Shown: positions 12,797-25,343 of the stretch, in pieces | Layout of the letters: every line of letters begins with the position of its first letter | Position numbering within the stretch: position 1 is the stretch's first letter | Source of the DNA: Cycas panzhihuaensis | Lineage: Eukaryota > Cycadophyta | DNA: 64,000 nt | NCBI GenBank assembly: GCA_023213395.1 | Contig: CM041465.1 | Location: 89,411,741 to 89,475,740 of the forward strand | Reading direction: 5' to 3' | Program-made: the position numbers and the translations under genes | The notes under the pieces: generated by a model | What the model was told of the DNA's origin: nothing | What the model saw: only the letters and a program-made list of their open reading frames with translations | Database searches by the model: none

Positions 12797-13408
12797 AATC
12801 ATTAATTTATTGAAATGTTATCTTGAACAACAATAACTCTTGTTCTATGCACTAGGAGTTCCTACTCCTATTGCTTCATATGGTTCTACACTCTCTTTTG
12901 ACCTTGCTACTTTTCCAATTCAAGTTAAGAATGCTCCTAATGTCATACCCTCTATTTACATCAAAATTATTAAAGATGATATAATCATCTGATAGGTCAT
13001 CATGGATGAAGGTTCATCTATTAATATTATTCCTCTTTACTTGGTTGAGGATTTAGAGATTTTAATTTTTAACCCTTATAAATAGATTTGTCAAGCGTAC
13101 GATAAGAACAAAAAAATTTCCCTTGGACAAGTTACTTTGCCTCTCATATTAGAAGGAAAAATAATGTCTGTTGAATTGACTATTATTAATCTAGATTTGG
13201 AGTACGATATCCTTTTGGGTAGGCCTTGGATCACCCTATTCATTACTTTTTGGTGAGCTTTGATTTATTCATGATGGTAAATTAAAGATCGTCAAACATA
13301 AACCTAAGCCAATTAAATAATCAGTGTCTCTTGTTGAAATTATTTTTGATCCTAGTGAATCTTTGAATTCTTCTAAATATTTCTTTCAATCCCTAAGCTT
13401 AGGATAAT
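12797..13408 (+). pseudogene. G1 aspartic protease domain (broken)
   Basis: A retropepsin-like domain. The active-site loop reads VIMDEGSSINIIP (about 13000-13040), corresponding to the usual V-D-x-G-S-S pattern of plant gypsy proteases. It is followed by the C-terminal motif EYDILLGRPW at about 13200-13230. Three in-frame stops lie near 12830, 12992 and 13083. The domain is cut shortly afterwards by copia B at 13409. The equivalent in F is VVVDNGSYIDAMP near 45925. Confidence 0.82.
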
Positions 13409-13699
13409 TATTAGGATAATGTTCATTAAATTAAACTCTAAAAGGATGTGTCAACATTGGGTGGTATGGATCTAACTCTAGCCCATGCTAGCCAACCTAC
13501 CCATATTATTTTAATGGTATTTTTTAACACTAATAATGGTAGACGTTGGGTTTACCCAATGACCCATCTATTTATATCGGGCCTCATGGTCTAAAGGTGT
13601 TCTTTAATATTGCCCTATATTTGGAAATTTTATTAATGCTTTTGATAATATTCACAATGGCTTTGTAATCCTTTCATTTTGCTCTGGCCTCACCTATCA
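13409..13699 (+). repeat. 5' LTR of copia B
   Basis: A 291-bp repeat ending CTATCA. It pairs with 25344-25634 and with the LTR at 63264-63553. Its first bases, TATTAGG, correspond to TGTTGGG in the 3' copy. Confidence 0.9.
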
Positions 13700-13701
13700 T
13701 T

Positions 13702-13714
13702 TGGTATCAGAGCT
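13702..13714 (+). promoter_or_regulatory. Primer binding site of copia B
   Basis: TGGTATCAGAGCT lies two bases after the LTR and matches the initiator tRNA-Met consensus at 12 of 13 positions. Confidence 0.92.
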
Positions 13715-14430
13715 GGTTGCTTATAGGTGGCATTGAGACAATGATGAGTTGGAGAATCTTCGTAATGCCATCACATTATCTTTTTTATTAAATTTTTTTT
13801 TATACTATTGTATACCATGTAAAGAATCGATCTAAGAGATCATATTTCATTGTTATTATTATTATTTTTAAACATATATCTATTTAATGCATCAGCTACT
13901 TGCATCTAACTACATCTAAGTTCATCCAACCTATGTAAGTATAAATACTTTATTAATCTCATTCTATTTTTTTTTAATTTATATTCCATTTTTTAAAAGT
14001 TTTCTACACGCTTGCATGTACTCTCATTTGACCTGTGTGGTTATTTTGATCTATTGACTAAAGTTTTTTTGTAGATATTTTGATCGTGAGAAGCCTAACA
14101 TCGATCTAGAAGTGATCTAATACAGACTTTAGTTTTTTTTTCATTCAGATTTTATTAATTTTATTTTTAGTTTTAAGATTAAAAAGTTGTTTTCATTTCA
14201 ATAGTGTCTTACACAAAAACTGGTAATCAAAACCTTAGCATATAATTATTTGTTGTGATCCTGGCTAAAGCATCTTTGTAGTGGAGAAGACCATTTGGAT
14301 TTTCATCTCTCTATTTATGAGAAATTTGTCTCTGAAAGAACCTCTATCTCTCTAGTTTTCAAAAACCTATTATGTGTTTATTCCTTTAATATTTTTTTTA
14401 TATTTTTAATATTTATTTATTTTAATTCTT

Positions 14431-14525
<95 letters not shown>

Positions 14526-14564
14526 AGAGCGTACCTCTTGTATCAATTTAATTAATTAATTTTC
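13715..14564 (+). other. First part of the copia B leader
   Basis: Non-coding leader between the primer binding site and the LINE. It is AT-rich and contains a long TA array. The leader continues after the LINE at 19660. Confidence 0.6.
14433..14525. repeat. (TA)n microsatellite
   Basis: About 45 TA units with one interruption (ATGTAT near 14511). It lies 40 bp from the LINE insertion point. Any open frame across it is only a translation of the repeat. Confidence 0.97.
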
Positions 14565-14580
14565 TATGATTTAGGTGATT
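14565..14580. repeat. Left target-site duplication of the LINE
   Basis: TATGATTTAGGTGATT, identical to 19644-19659. A 16-bp direct repeat of this kind marks target-primed integration of a LINE. The last two Ts could also belong to the adjacent tail. Confidence 0.93.
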
Positions 14581-14730
14581 TTTTTTTTTGGTAAGATAAA
14601 ATGAATTTATAGCAGGTTTGAGCAGGATCCCACAACCTATTACATTAGAAAATTTTGTGCTACCATGAGATATTTGACCATGACATCCCCACGATCTAGG
14701 CCAGAGAGCTACCTGCCGGGACAAGCCCCT

Positions 14731-17700
14731 CGGCTAGCTGTTACAGATCATATCCTTCTCCACCAGAACCATGAGATCCCTAGGGAAATCACTCCTCCAC
14801 ACATGACCTTCCCGGTGCCTTGCCCCCCAGTTTGCCAAAAAGTCAGCTGGTTTATTACCTTCTCTCAAAGTATGCCTTATGCGAACTTCTGCCAGTTCCT
14901 TGATGAGCTCTTTGGCATCATTGAAAAGGGACTGGAATCTCCAGTCTGGAAGGGCCTCACCTTTCAACGTCTTAATCACCACCTCTGAATCCCCCTCTAA
15001 TACCAGACGCTGAATATTTCCTTCAACTGCTAGGTCTAGGGCTTTAAACATAGCATGCATTTCCGCGTAGTGGTTTATCTAACATTCATAGTAGTCTGCA
15101 AAAGCCCAGATAAGGGCACCAGTGCTGTCTCTACAGATACCCCCTCCACCAGCTTCTCCAGTATTCCCTTTAGTAGCCCCATCAAAATTAACTTTGCTCC
15201 ATGTCTCCTCAGGAGGCTGCCAACTACAGCTTCTGGGCCTTGTTGCCTTAAATACAGGAGATATACCCCATTTCCTTAGAATCCTGCTCTCCATCACGGA
15301 AAGAGGTTTTTCTTTCACATTTTTAACGTTTTCCCTAATGTCCAAGCATATTCTATTGAATGTGGCAATTTGGTCCATCTGGTTTTCCTGAAAAATTCAC
15401 CGATTCCTCTCTTTCTATATATTCTAAGCCAATATCGGGAGCGCAATCTTCCAGATGCAGCTTAGAGTTCTACTTCTGAAAGGGCTAAGCCAGGGTAGCT
15501 ATAAATCAAAAGTCTTTTTTGAAAATGTCTAGCAAACCTCTAGTTTTTCAAGTAACAACCTCCAGACCTCTCTTGTAAAAGCACACCCAATGAAAATGTG
15601 GTCCATGGATTCCTCCTCTGAGCGACATAAAATGCATCTGTTTGCCAACTCAAAACCTCTCTTCTTAAGATTGTCAATAGTGAGGATTTTATTCATGAGG
15701 AAAGTCCACCAGAAGATAACAATCTTAGGAATAATAGGAAGCCTCCAAACCCCATCTAGGGTTGGATTTCTCTGATCCCCTATGTTTAAACAGAGGAAAT
15801 GGTATCCTTGTTTAACGAAGTAGTCCTCGGATGGGTCGAGAGGCCACACCACCGAATCCAGCAAAGACTTTCTGGGGATATAATTCTTACGAAGAATCCT
15901 TTTTAGCTTGTTTAGGCTCTCTTGCAATCTTTCTCCTTGAATTTCCTCCAGAGACTTCCAACGCCTATTTTTGCCACTCCCGGTCCAATAATCCTTAACC
16001 TGAATGCCATATTGCCTGACACAGAGCCCCATAATAGGTGTCAGGTCAGGATAGTCCTTAGGAGCATTGTCGCAACACCATGCATCCTCCCAGAACCTTA
16101 TGGAGTTACCGTCTCCTAGTCTCCATTTCAAGCCATTCCTTATAGCTCTCCATGCTTTCAGTATGCTTCTCTAAACAGTGGATCCGATCTGGGAAGCATC
16201 ATTCTGAATAAGAGAGCCCCCTTGAATATATTTTTTGGTCAGGATCTTCTCCCAAAGTCTCTCACCCCCTTTAAATAACCGCCATCCCAACTTCGCCCCT
16301 AGAGCATCGTTGAAAGGAGAAATTCTCCTCAGGTTAAGACCACCAGCCCATTTCAGTGTGCATACTTTATTCCAGCTTACCAGATGTATTCTGTCTTTGC
16401 TCTCCATCCCCAACCAAAGGAATCTCTTCTGGATGGATTCAATAATGTTTGATATGCCCACCGGAACTCTGAATATAGACATCCAGAATACTGGAATGCT
16501 CTGCAGCATTGAGGCGACTAGCTGGAGCTTCCCAGCTAGACTAAGAAGGGCGCCTTTCCACCCTTGACTTCCATTGCATCCTATCAATGAGGGGGTTCCA
16601 CATGTCCTTGGACATTCTCCCTACAAAGAGTGGCAGACTAAGGTAAATTATGGGGAGCTCTTTAATGCTCATCTCTAGGATTCTACTTATCCTGCCTCGA
16701 ACATGGCCCGTGGTATTTATGAAAAAGACATTACTCTTATTCAAGTTTATCTTTTGGTTCGTGGCCTCCTCAAAGTGGCCCAATATCTCTTTAAATTTAG
16801 AAGCCTCTCTCAAGGATGCCTTACCTAAGAAGATGTTATCATCCACGAATTGGTGGTGGACCACTGTATCCACACCAGATGTCAGCTTTATACCTTTTAT
16901 GGCTCCCTGCCTTCTGACTGATTCCAGGGTTCTACCTAGAAGCTCATCCATCGTAATAAGTAAGAAGGGAGAGAGAGGGTCACCCTGCCTCAAACCCCTA
17001 AATCCCAGGAAAAACTTAGAGGAAGAGCCATTTATAATAACAGAGAATTGTGGGTTACCAATGCATAACTTTATCCAAGCCCGCCAAGGCTCCCCAAAAC
17101 CAAATGCACCAAGGCAATCTATCAAGCAGTCCCAGGAGACCCTATCAAAAGCCTTCGTGAGGTCGATCTTGATAAGCATCACAGGCTCCTTTCTCTTCAC
17201 CGCTGAATGGATTGTTTCGTGGACAACGATATAGCCATCGTATAACTGCCTGCCCCGAAGGAAACCATCTTGATTCTGGGAAATAATGTTTAGCATAATT
17301 TTCTTCACCCTATTCACCAGGACCTTAGTTAAGATTTTGTATTTAACGTTGCAGAGGGTAATAGGGTGGAAGTCCTCCATCCTTTTTGCCTCGTCTTTTT
17401 TTGGAATAAGGACCAGGAATGTGGTTTGCCACTCTTGCAAAATCTTTCTATTCACTTGGAACTCCTTCATTGTTTCCATGAGATCCCCCTTAATAATGTC
17501 CCAGAATTCCTGAAAGAACCCTGGGGGAAATCCATCAGGACCTGGCACCTTATCTTTTTTCATTCCGAAAAGAGCCTCCCTGACCTCGTCCTGAGTGAAT
17601 GGGGCTGTAAGCTGGGCATTCTGCTCTTCATCCACCAGACAAGGTATATTATTCAGGAAATCTTTCCTCTTATCCTCATCCCCGCTTGGCGGTTTAGAAA

Positions 17701-18946
17701 AAAGGTTCTTGAAATATTCGCATGCCAGCTCCTTCATGTCTTCAGCTGAGCTAATAGTGGATCCATCTTCCTTTTGGAGACTATTAATTCTGTTGCTCGC
17801 CCTATGTTTTACTGTAGTCATATGGAAAAATCTAGTATTTCTATCACCTTCAGCCAACCAGAGGGCCCTAGATTTTTGTCTCCAATGGATCTCCTCTCTG
17901 TTGAGGATCTCCTCCATAGTCTCAGTGAGCTCCTTCTCAACCTTGTCAAGCTCCACTAATCTTCCCATCCGTTTAATTTGATCCTCTATACTTTTCAAAT
18001 CATGGATAGTTTTATCCTTTTGTTCATTTATGTTTTGAAATACTTCCTTATTCCAAGCCTTTACTTGTCTTTTGACCTAGTCCAGCTTCTTTGAAAATCT
18101 ATACATAGCATGTCCTCTGATGTTAATGCCCCACCACTCCTCAATTTTTCCCCGCAGGTCTAGATGGAGGAGCCACATTAATTCAAACCTGAAGGGGGCC
18201 CCAATAAATTTCCCTAGATCTGAAAATTGCAACAAGAGGGGTGAATGGTCAGAGCTAATCCTCGGCAATGCCTCTAAGGTGTAGTAAGGGAAGCATCTCA
18301 TCCAATGGTAGTTAACCAGCACCCTATCCAACTTGATTTGAATAAGGCTATCCCCCAACCTCTTATTGGACCAGGTGAAGGATACCCCCCTGAGATTAAC
18401 ATCTTCCAACCCCCCCTGTTGGAGGAAATCGCCAAACTTGGCCATACTACTAGTCCACCCCCTGATGCCTCCTCTCTTGTCACCTGGGCATAAAGCCAAG
18501 TTAAAGTCACCTGCCAGTAACCATGGGAGCTGGTAATCTCTGTGAACCTCTATCAATCTATCCCAAAGACTCTTCCTGGCTATTTGAAGAGTTGGGGCAT
18601 AAACATTGGTAGCAATCTAAGTAATGTTGTTGCTTTTGTTTGTTAACCGAACTGAAATGAAGGATTCCTCAATCAGAAGGATTTCTCCCGACCAAATGGA
18701 TGGGTTCCAAATCACCATTAACCCCCCGACTCCTTGGCCATAGTCCCTCTCGATGCCATCCGCATGCTTCCAAATTTTATTTCTTATCTTTGGTCCATTT
18801 TCTTTGCATAGCTTGGTTTCTTGCAGAAATAGCAGATCCAATTGATGTCTAATTCTCATATCCTTAATAATTCTTTGCTTCGAGGGGGCATTCAGACCCC
18901 TAATATTCCATGACATAATTTTCATCGCTTCTTTCTCAGTTTCCAA
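14731..18946 (-). pseudogene. LINE ORF2: endonuclease, reverse transcriptase, RNase H (broken)
   Basis: It starts at METEKEAMKIMSWNIRGLN (18946) and overlaps the end of ORF1. The endonuclease (18946-18077) shows SWNIRGLN, QETK, NVYAPT, GDFNLAL and SDHSPLL, the catalytic residues of the APE-like family. The RT (17998-16541) has PGPDGF, LIPKK, KIDLTKAFDRVSW, GLRQGDPLSPFL and a QFVDDN box where FADD is usual. A frameshift near 16550 leads to KGALLSLAGK. The zinc-binding region (CILCRSEEESMDHIFIGC, near 15590) is followed by RNase H (15200-14740) with VNFDGA, YAEMHAM, EGDSEVV and REGNKPADFLA, so its catalytic D-E-D-D residues look intact. Stops at about 18616, 18076, 16156, 15528, 15490 and 15077 replace Trp or Gln in most cases. 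Confidence 0.93.
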
Positions 18947-19643
18947 ACCTCAGCCGTATCCCCTTTTGGGGGATCTCTGCCTGCTGTACTGGATCTAAGA
19001 ATAGGTCCTTCGAGGAAAGCTTCCTTTAAAGTTTTTTGGGTGCCTAGATCTACTTGGGCAGCTAAATCTTTCTCCCTTTGTAGCCTAGAAGGAGGTCTTC
19101 CAACCTTCTTCTCGGCTCCCACGTCAGGCATCTTCTTCTGTGATGGATGCGGAAGTTGATCTAGGGTCGACCTACCTAGATCCTTCGGCACTGTGGTAGC
19201 AGCAAGCCCCTGATTGGCTTTGACTCACGAGGCGGCCGCCTCGATCCAACCATTATGTCCTTCTTCTCTTTCTGCCTTAGGGGCCCATGCAGGTCAGCGT
19301 GGGCCGGGGGATCTTCATCAGAGTGGGAAAGGTCCCCAACTCCAGCCATTCTAGCTGAACCCTCCAGGGACACAGGGACCTGCGGCACTTGATCATCTTC
19401 CTCCAGGAGCGTATCCTCCCCATTTGGGTCAAAACCCAAGTTTGGGGAGGAGTCCTCAGCGGGCTCTAATGGTGCTGGGCATTCAAAATCCTCCCCTTGT
19501 TCTTGGGGGTTTGACTCAGGTGGATCTTCTTCTTTCTCCTCTTTAGAGGGCTGCACTCCTGGGCACTTTTGGGGCAGATGCCCCAAATTCCTACAGGTTG
19601 AGCATCTGAAATGGTCCAACTCGTAAACCAACGGTTGAACCCA
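18922..19643 (-). pseudogene. LINE ORF1, C-terminal remnant with CCHC zinc knuckle
   Basis: The element begins mid-frame and soon reads VYELDHFRCSTCRN. The zinc knuckle CSTCRNLGHLPQKC (about 19605-19565) has the C-x2-C-x4-H-x4-C spacing of plant L1 ORF1 proteins. An acidic Glu/Pro-rich tail follows. A frameshift near 19185 moves to the frame that ends in a Lys/Arg-rich tail at 18922, overlapping the ORF2 start. The N-terminal RNA-binding domain expected in this family is absent because of the 5' truncation. Confidence 0.85.
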
Positions 19644-19659
19644 TATGATTTAGGTGATT
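19644..19659. repeat. Right target-site duplication of the LINE
   Basis: Identical to 14565-14580 over 16 bp. Confidence 0.93.
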
Positions 19660-21093
19660 GATTTTGATCATTTTAATCAATTATAATCACACAGTTCATT
19701 AAGCATCTACATTTTTTTTTTTTATTCGTAAAAAAATCATGTGATATATATATATTTTTTCTAAAGTTTATAATAAATTTAATAAAATTTAATGTCTGGC
19801 ACCCTTACTTGCTAGTCGATGGTCTTATTTTTCCCTCATGTGACCTCGTCTTTCTATAAAGAGGGGTAGATTTAAAACCAGATTAAGCTCTTTTTTATAA
19901 TTTTAGTTTTTACACAATTTAACTACATTTCATAAAATTTAAAGTCTAGTGCCCTTTCTACTAATAAGTGGTCAGGTACTATGGCCTAGTGGCCATGGAC
20001 TAATTTGCAAAAGGGGGCTTAAGGTTCCCTTCTTTTACTATTTACCATAAAGAGGTATCTTCACTTTTTTGCAATAACGTTCAATCCAAGAGTCTATTTT
20101 TTGAATAATTTAAACCAGCAAAAAGATTTAGAGCTCCTTAATTTAGAATTAGTTTAAGATGAATTTAAAGCTATTTTGTATAACTTTTAAGCTACCAAAG
20201 TTGACCTACTTGATTGATCCTTATTTGAGTATTTTTCATTATTTTTAAAGCTATTTTTCAAGTTTCTTCAAGGATATTGATGCTACATTGTTATACTAAC
20301 TATTGTTATTAGATTTTAGTCTATTATTTTAACTCATAAATGTTTTGTGGTTGATTTTATACAGGTTTACTCTTAAAAGTGAAGTAAACAATCTTGGGTC
20401 AAATTTTCACAAATAAGAGCTCTTTAAACCTTTTTACCACTTTAGATTATTCTATTTAGTGTTATTTAATTTAATTTAATTTAATTTACTTTTAAGTTTT
20501 TTAAATTTTTGGTAAAAAGAACCTTGTTTGTAAGAAAGACCATAATTAATATTAATTTTTACATATTAACAAGATAACTCTCAAATCAACTACTATATTT
20601 TCTAGCCTTGTAAGGGGAATAATTAGGACCCCTAAAGTTACCACCTCGTATATGCTTTTAGTAACCTCTAATTTATTGAGGAGACCATTAGTTATTAGGT
20701 GTAATAGGTGGCAGGATGAGATGAAGAACCTTTTTCCATTTGGAGTTTGGAGACTAGGCTAGACCTAGAGGAGATGAGTGACTTGATTGATCAAGCCCTC
20801 AATGCTAGATCTTTCACTGGGCATAAGTTTAGTATAGGTGAACCAACAAATTAGGGGGGTCTTTGACCTACTTTATAGCCTGCATATTAAGGTATACCGA
20901 GCTTTGAGCCCACATACTGGTATATTTGAACCCTAGTTTACCACTTGTAGGCAGATACCATTAGATAGAATCATAATAGAGAGCTTTCCTTGGAGACCCT
21001 AAGACTTAGAACTCTAGATTAGAAACCCCTTAGGTGGATAGGATATAAATATATTTAAATTTTTTGGGTACACTAAATATAGTTGAGTTTATA
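19660..21093 (+). other. Second part of the copia B leader
   Basis: AT-rich non-coding sequence between the LINE and gag. No protein is recognisable. It shows several short T/A runs but no repeat array. Confidence 0.6.
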
Positions 21094-22250
21094 GTGGCAA
21101 CAAACTTTGGGAACATAATCATACCTAAATTTGATAGAACTAACTTCTTTAATTAGAGTAAGAAAATGAAACCAATCTTTATAGCTAAGGATATGTGGGA
21201 ATTTGTCAAAGATAAATTTGAAGACATTGGAGAAAATACTACTTTGGATGAGAAACTAGTTTATAAAGAGTATGTTAAAAAGGACAACGAAGCTTTAACC
21301 ATTATTTTTTATACTTTAGAAGACCACATATTCCCTAGAGTTAGTGAAGTAACTACATCAAATAAAGTTTGGGATACTCTAAAGCTAATTTATAAAGGAT
21401 TCATATCTACTAAGCTTTAATCCCTTAGAAGAAGATTTGAGAACTTGAAGATGTCACCAAGAGAAAGTGTCAATAAATTCATCACCAAGGTCTAAGACTT
21501 AGTCCATCAGCTAAGATCCCTAGGAGAAGTGTTGACCATATAAAGGGTTGTAGAAAGAATATTAAGTTGTGTTGGAGAAGTTAAAATATTTGAAATGATA
21601 GCCATAATCATTGAAGTATGAAAGGATCTAAGTACCCTTAAGATTAAGCAATTGAGTGCCATGCTTCTTGTAATTGAAGAGAAAAAAGTTGGATATGAAA
21701 CCTTAGAATATGCCTTTGCCATAAAGGCAAGGATCAAGCAAAGCAATTAAGCACAAAGTTCTAGGGGGAGGGATTAATCCCTTAGAGGAAGAGAAAGAAA
21801 TCAAGGAGTATAGCAAGAATCAAATCCTAGACATTAATAATCAAGCCAAAAATATCAAGAACCTCATTAAAGATACTAACCACCAAATCAAAGGTACCAA
21901 GGGATGAACAACTTCCATGATCAAAATAGATCTCAAGAACATAATCAAATGCTGCCATGGATATAATAATTGTCAAGGACAAGGAAGTTATCGAAGACTA
22001 AGATAATGCTTTCAAGGACAAAATCATATGAATTGTCAAGGCCAAAATTAAACCTCATTCTTTAAAAGAGGAAGATTAACCTCTAGAGGAAGAGGAACCT
22101 CTAGAAGCAAAATCCATAGTCAAAGAAGTAGAGAACTAATCCAATGCTTATTTTTCCATAAAATTGGATACTTTGAGGACCATTACTTTGCCAAAAATGT
22201 AAGTCATCAAAGCGAAATTATAAATACCATAACCCACAACTAAAACTAGA
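21094..22250 (+). pseudogene. Copia B gag (broken)
   Basis: The probable start codon at 21094 is now GTG, followed by ATNFGNIIIPKFD. The capsid-like domain has WDTLKLIYKG, LRRRFENLKM, ESVNKFITKV and LSAMLLVIEEKKVGYE, the pattern of the UBN2/gag-polypeptide family of plant copia elements. A Lys/Gln/Asn-rich linker is followed by a decayed zinc knuckle near 22143 (CLFFHKIGYFEDHYFAKN), in which two Cys and the His are lost. The dozen or so stops are mostly TAG or TAA where Gln is expected. Confidence 0.82.
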
Positions 22251-22289
22251 GATAATGATAGACTTTTCTTATCAAGTCTTGTAGCCAGT

Positions 22290-25200
22290 GAAGAAGAGGG
22301 TGATTGGTATATAGACTCAAGGTGTTCAACCCATATGACTAATAAGGAGAAAAATTTTAAAACCATTTATATAACTAAAAAGGGGAAGATTATGTTTAAG
22401 GACAACATTATATATGAGCCTATTGACAAAGGCAACATTACCATAACTATGGAATGAGAACAAACTAGGTACATTGATGATATGTTACATGTACCTACCT
22501 TGAAAAAGAACCAACTTTTGGTAGGTCAAATGATGGAATAAGATTATAAGGTTGTCTTCAACAACAATGAATGTATAATTAAAGATAAGAAAATAAGTAA
22601 AGTTATTGGAGTCAAGGGACAAATGATTAGTGACAAACTATTGAATCTAGTCATTCCTCCAATGGATAACTATATTTTAAAAGCCTCTACTAAAGTTGAA
22701 AGTAATAAATGGCATAAAAGATTTAGTCATCTAAGTTATAGTACCTTGGCCCTAATGAAGAGAATGGAAATGGTTAAGGGATTACCTACTATTGAAGGAA
22801 ATAAAGAAATTTGTCAAGGTTGTCTACTTGGAAAGCAGCATAAAGAAAATTTTCTAGATACCAGCTCTAGAGACATAAGTCCCCTTCAATTAATCTACAC
22901 AGATTTATGAGGACCCATGGATGTATCATCACTTAGAGGTACTAAATATTTCATGATGTTTATTGATGATTTTACTACAAAAACTTGGGCCTTCCAATGT
23001 TTTATTGACTTCAAATCCTTTATGAAAAAATAAAGTGGACATAAGATTCTCTCCCTTAGATCAGACAATAGGGGAGAATTCATCTTAAATAAATTCAAAG
23101 AATTTTATATCTAGCATGGTCTAAGAAGATAATATACCAATCCATATATTCCATAACATAATGGAGTGGTAGAAAGAAAGAATAGGACCATTGTTGAGAT
23201 GGAAAAATGCATGCTCAAGTACAAGTAACTTGGGCATACATTTTAGCTAGAATCCATACACATAACTATTTATCTATTGAATAGCTATACCACTAAAGCC
23301 CTTAGGTGGGTCATACCATAAGAGACTTGCACTAGATACAAGCCAAACATTTTCCACTTGAAAATCTTTAGATGTCTAACATTTGCTTATATACTAGAGT
23401 AAAAGAGAACAAAATTAGATGACAAATGTATTAAATGCATATTTATAGGATATTATGATACATCTAGATCCTATAAACTATTTGACCCCAAGGAAAAGAA
23501 AATAATTATAAGTAAGGATATTATCTTTAAAGAGGATGGTTATTATAAAGTAGAAATTAAAAAAGACAAGGTGAAGAATATCATAGTGGAGTTTGATTCA
23601 TAGCCTAAGTTGATAAATGTGCCAACAATACATGAACCAAGTTTTAATGAAGCTGGACCCTCAACATCTAGTCAAAATATTCCAAAGTGTGTCCAAAGAT
23701 GACATGACCTAGCAAATATACTAAATAACAACTTTGAAAGAAGATCTACATGTTCTAATATAGTCAACTTTACTTTAAAGTCCAAGTTATGGAATCACGT
23801 GACCTTCATACCTTTGAAGAGGCTAATATTAAATAGGAATGACAGAATGTAATGTAAGAGGGGTACAATGCTTTGGTAAAAAATGACACTTAGGAGTTGG
23901 TTGATCTACCCCTAAATAAATCAACAATTGGTATCAAATAGATCTACAAAATAAAATTTAGGTCAAATGGCTCTATTAATAAGTATAAAGCAAGGCTAGT
24001 AGACAAAGGGTAGGTCCAAATCAAAGGAATAGAGTATAATAAAACATTTGCTCTTGTAGCCAAAATAGAGATTGTATAACTTATATTAAGTCTTATTGCA
24101 CAAAAAGGATGGACCATCTAATAAATGGATGTTAAAAGTCCCTTCCTAAATGGATATATAGAAAAGAAGATCTATGTACAATAAGCCAAAGGCTTTGAAG
24201 TCAAGGGGGAGGAAAATAAGGTATATAAGCTCAAGAAGGCCTTGTATGGATTAAAATAAGCACCTAGAGCTTAGTACTATAGGATAGACAAATATTTTAG
24301 AGATAAAGGATTTAAAAGGAGTCAATCAGATCCTAACCTATATATAAGGATTAAAGGAGACTCAATACTTTTTGTGGGACTATATGTCAATGACCTATTC
24401 TATAAAGGAAATAACTTTCAATTGTTATAAAAGTTTAAAGAAGATATGTGCAAAGAGTTTGAGATGACTGACTTAGGTATCATGCATTAGTTCCTAGGTT
24501 TACAAGTATGGCAAGATGAAAATAGGATATTTGTATCTGAAAGGAAATATACCTTAGATCTACTTCAAAAATTCAAGATGAATGATTACAAGGCATTGGA
24601 TACACCAATAGAAATTAGAATAAAATTATCCAAGTTCAATGATTCTATATTAATTGACCCTATAGTTTACAGGTAACTAATTGGTAGCTAAATCTACTTA
24701 ATATCAACTCATCCAGATATCATGTATTTAGTAAGTGTAGTATTTAGATTCATGTAATAACCTAAGGCATGACATTGGTAGGTAACGAAGAGAATACTTT
24801 GATACCTAAAAGGCACAATTAGCTATGGGTTATATTACAAGCCCTTAATAAATTTTAGATTGGTTAGATACATAGATTCAGATTGGGTAGGTTATGTTGA
24901 TGACATAAAATCTACATCTCGTTACACTTTCAACATGGGATCAACATTAATTACTTAAAGTACCAAGAAACAAAACATAATATGCTTGTCTATTATAGAT
25001 GTAGAGTACAAAGCAGTAGTAGCAGGAGCGTGTGAGATACTTTGGCTCTATTGATTACTTTAAGACCTACAAATAAAATAGGATGGACCTATACATATGA
25101 TGTGTGATAATTAAAGTACAATTTAAATAACATGTAATCTAGTGTTTTATAGAAAAATAAAGTATATTGAAATACAACATCATTTTATTAGGGAATTGGT

Positions 25201-25318
25201 ACAAGCTAGTGAGATTGAGCTAGTTTATTGCAATATAGAGGAATAAATAGCAAACATCTTTACTAAGGCTCTTAGAAAAATCAAGTTTCACAAATTTAAA
25301 GACAAGCTTTGAGTCTTC
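22290..25318 (+). pseudogene. Copia B pol: protease, integrase, RT, RNase H (broken)
   Basis: The protease motif is DWYIDSRCSTHMT (22303-22341), with Gly replaced by Arg. Integrase has WHKRFSHLSY and CQGCLLGKQH (22710-22830, the HHCC finger), IYTDL, then SDNRGEF with the second catalytic Asp intact, and NGVVERKNRT with the Glu intact. RT contains KARLVDKG, QMDVKSPFLNG, KKALYGLK and LFVGLYVNDL, where the usual YVDD is YVND. RNase H has DSDWVGYVDDIKSTS, VEYKAVVAGACEILW, and the C-terminal IANIFTKAL. At least 30 in-frame stops and one or two frameshifts are present, most at Gln or Trp positions. Confidence 0.9.
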
Positions 25319-25333
25319 CCTAATGAATACTAT

Positions 25334-25343
25334 GAAGGAGATA
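25334..25343 (+). other. Polypurine tract of copia B
   Basis: GAAGGAGATA directly precedes the 3' LTR, the expected plus-strand primer. Confidence 0.8.

Larger units (their letters stand above)
14581..19643 (-). mobile_element. L1-type LINE, 5' truncated
   Basis: A 5.06-kb minus-strand LINE inside the leader of copia B. Its 3' end is a short A-run (T-run at 14581-14589) next to the left target duplication. Its 5' end at 19643 falls inside ORF1, so the promoter and most of ORF1 are missing, as is common after incomplete reverse transcription. ORF1 remnant, endonuclease, RT, zinc-binding domain and RNase H follow in the order of plant L1 elements. The base composition is more GC-rich than the surrounding copia, and there are only about seven stops and two frameshifts, so it is younger than copia B. 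Confidence 0.95.

Noticed and set aside
14295-14555. An open frame rich in Ile and Tyr
   Set aside because: It is a translation of the TA microsatellite.
17366-17981. Plus-strand frames of more than 120 codons opposite the LINE RT
   Set aside because: They are antisense shadows of the minus-strand ORF2, which has clear RT motifs.
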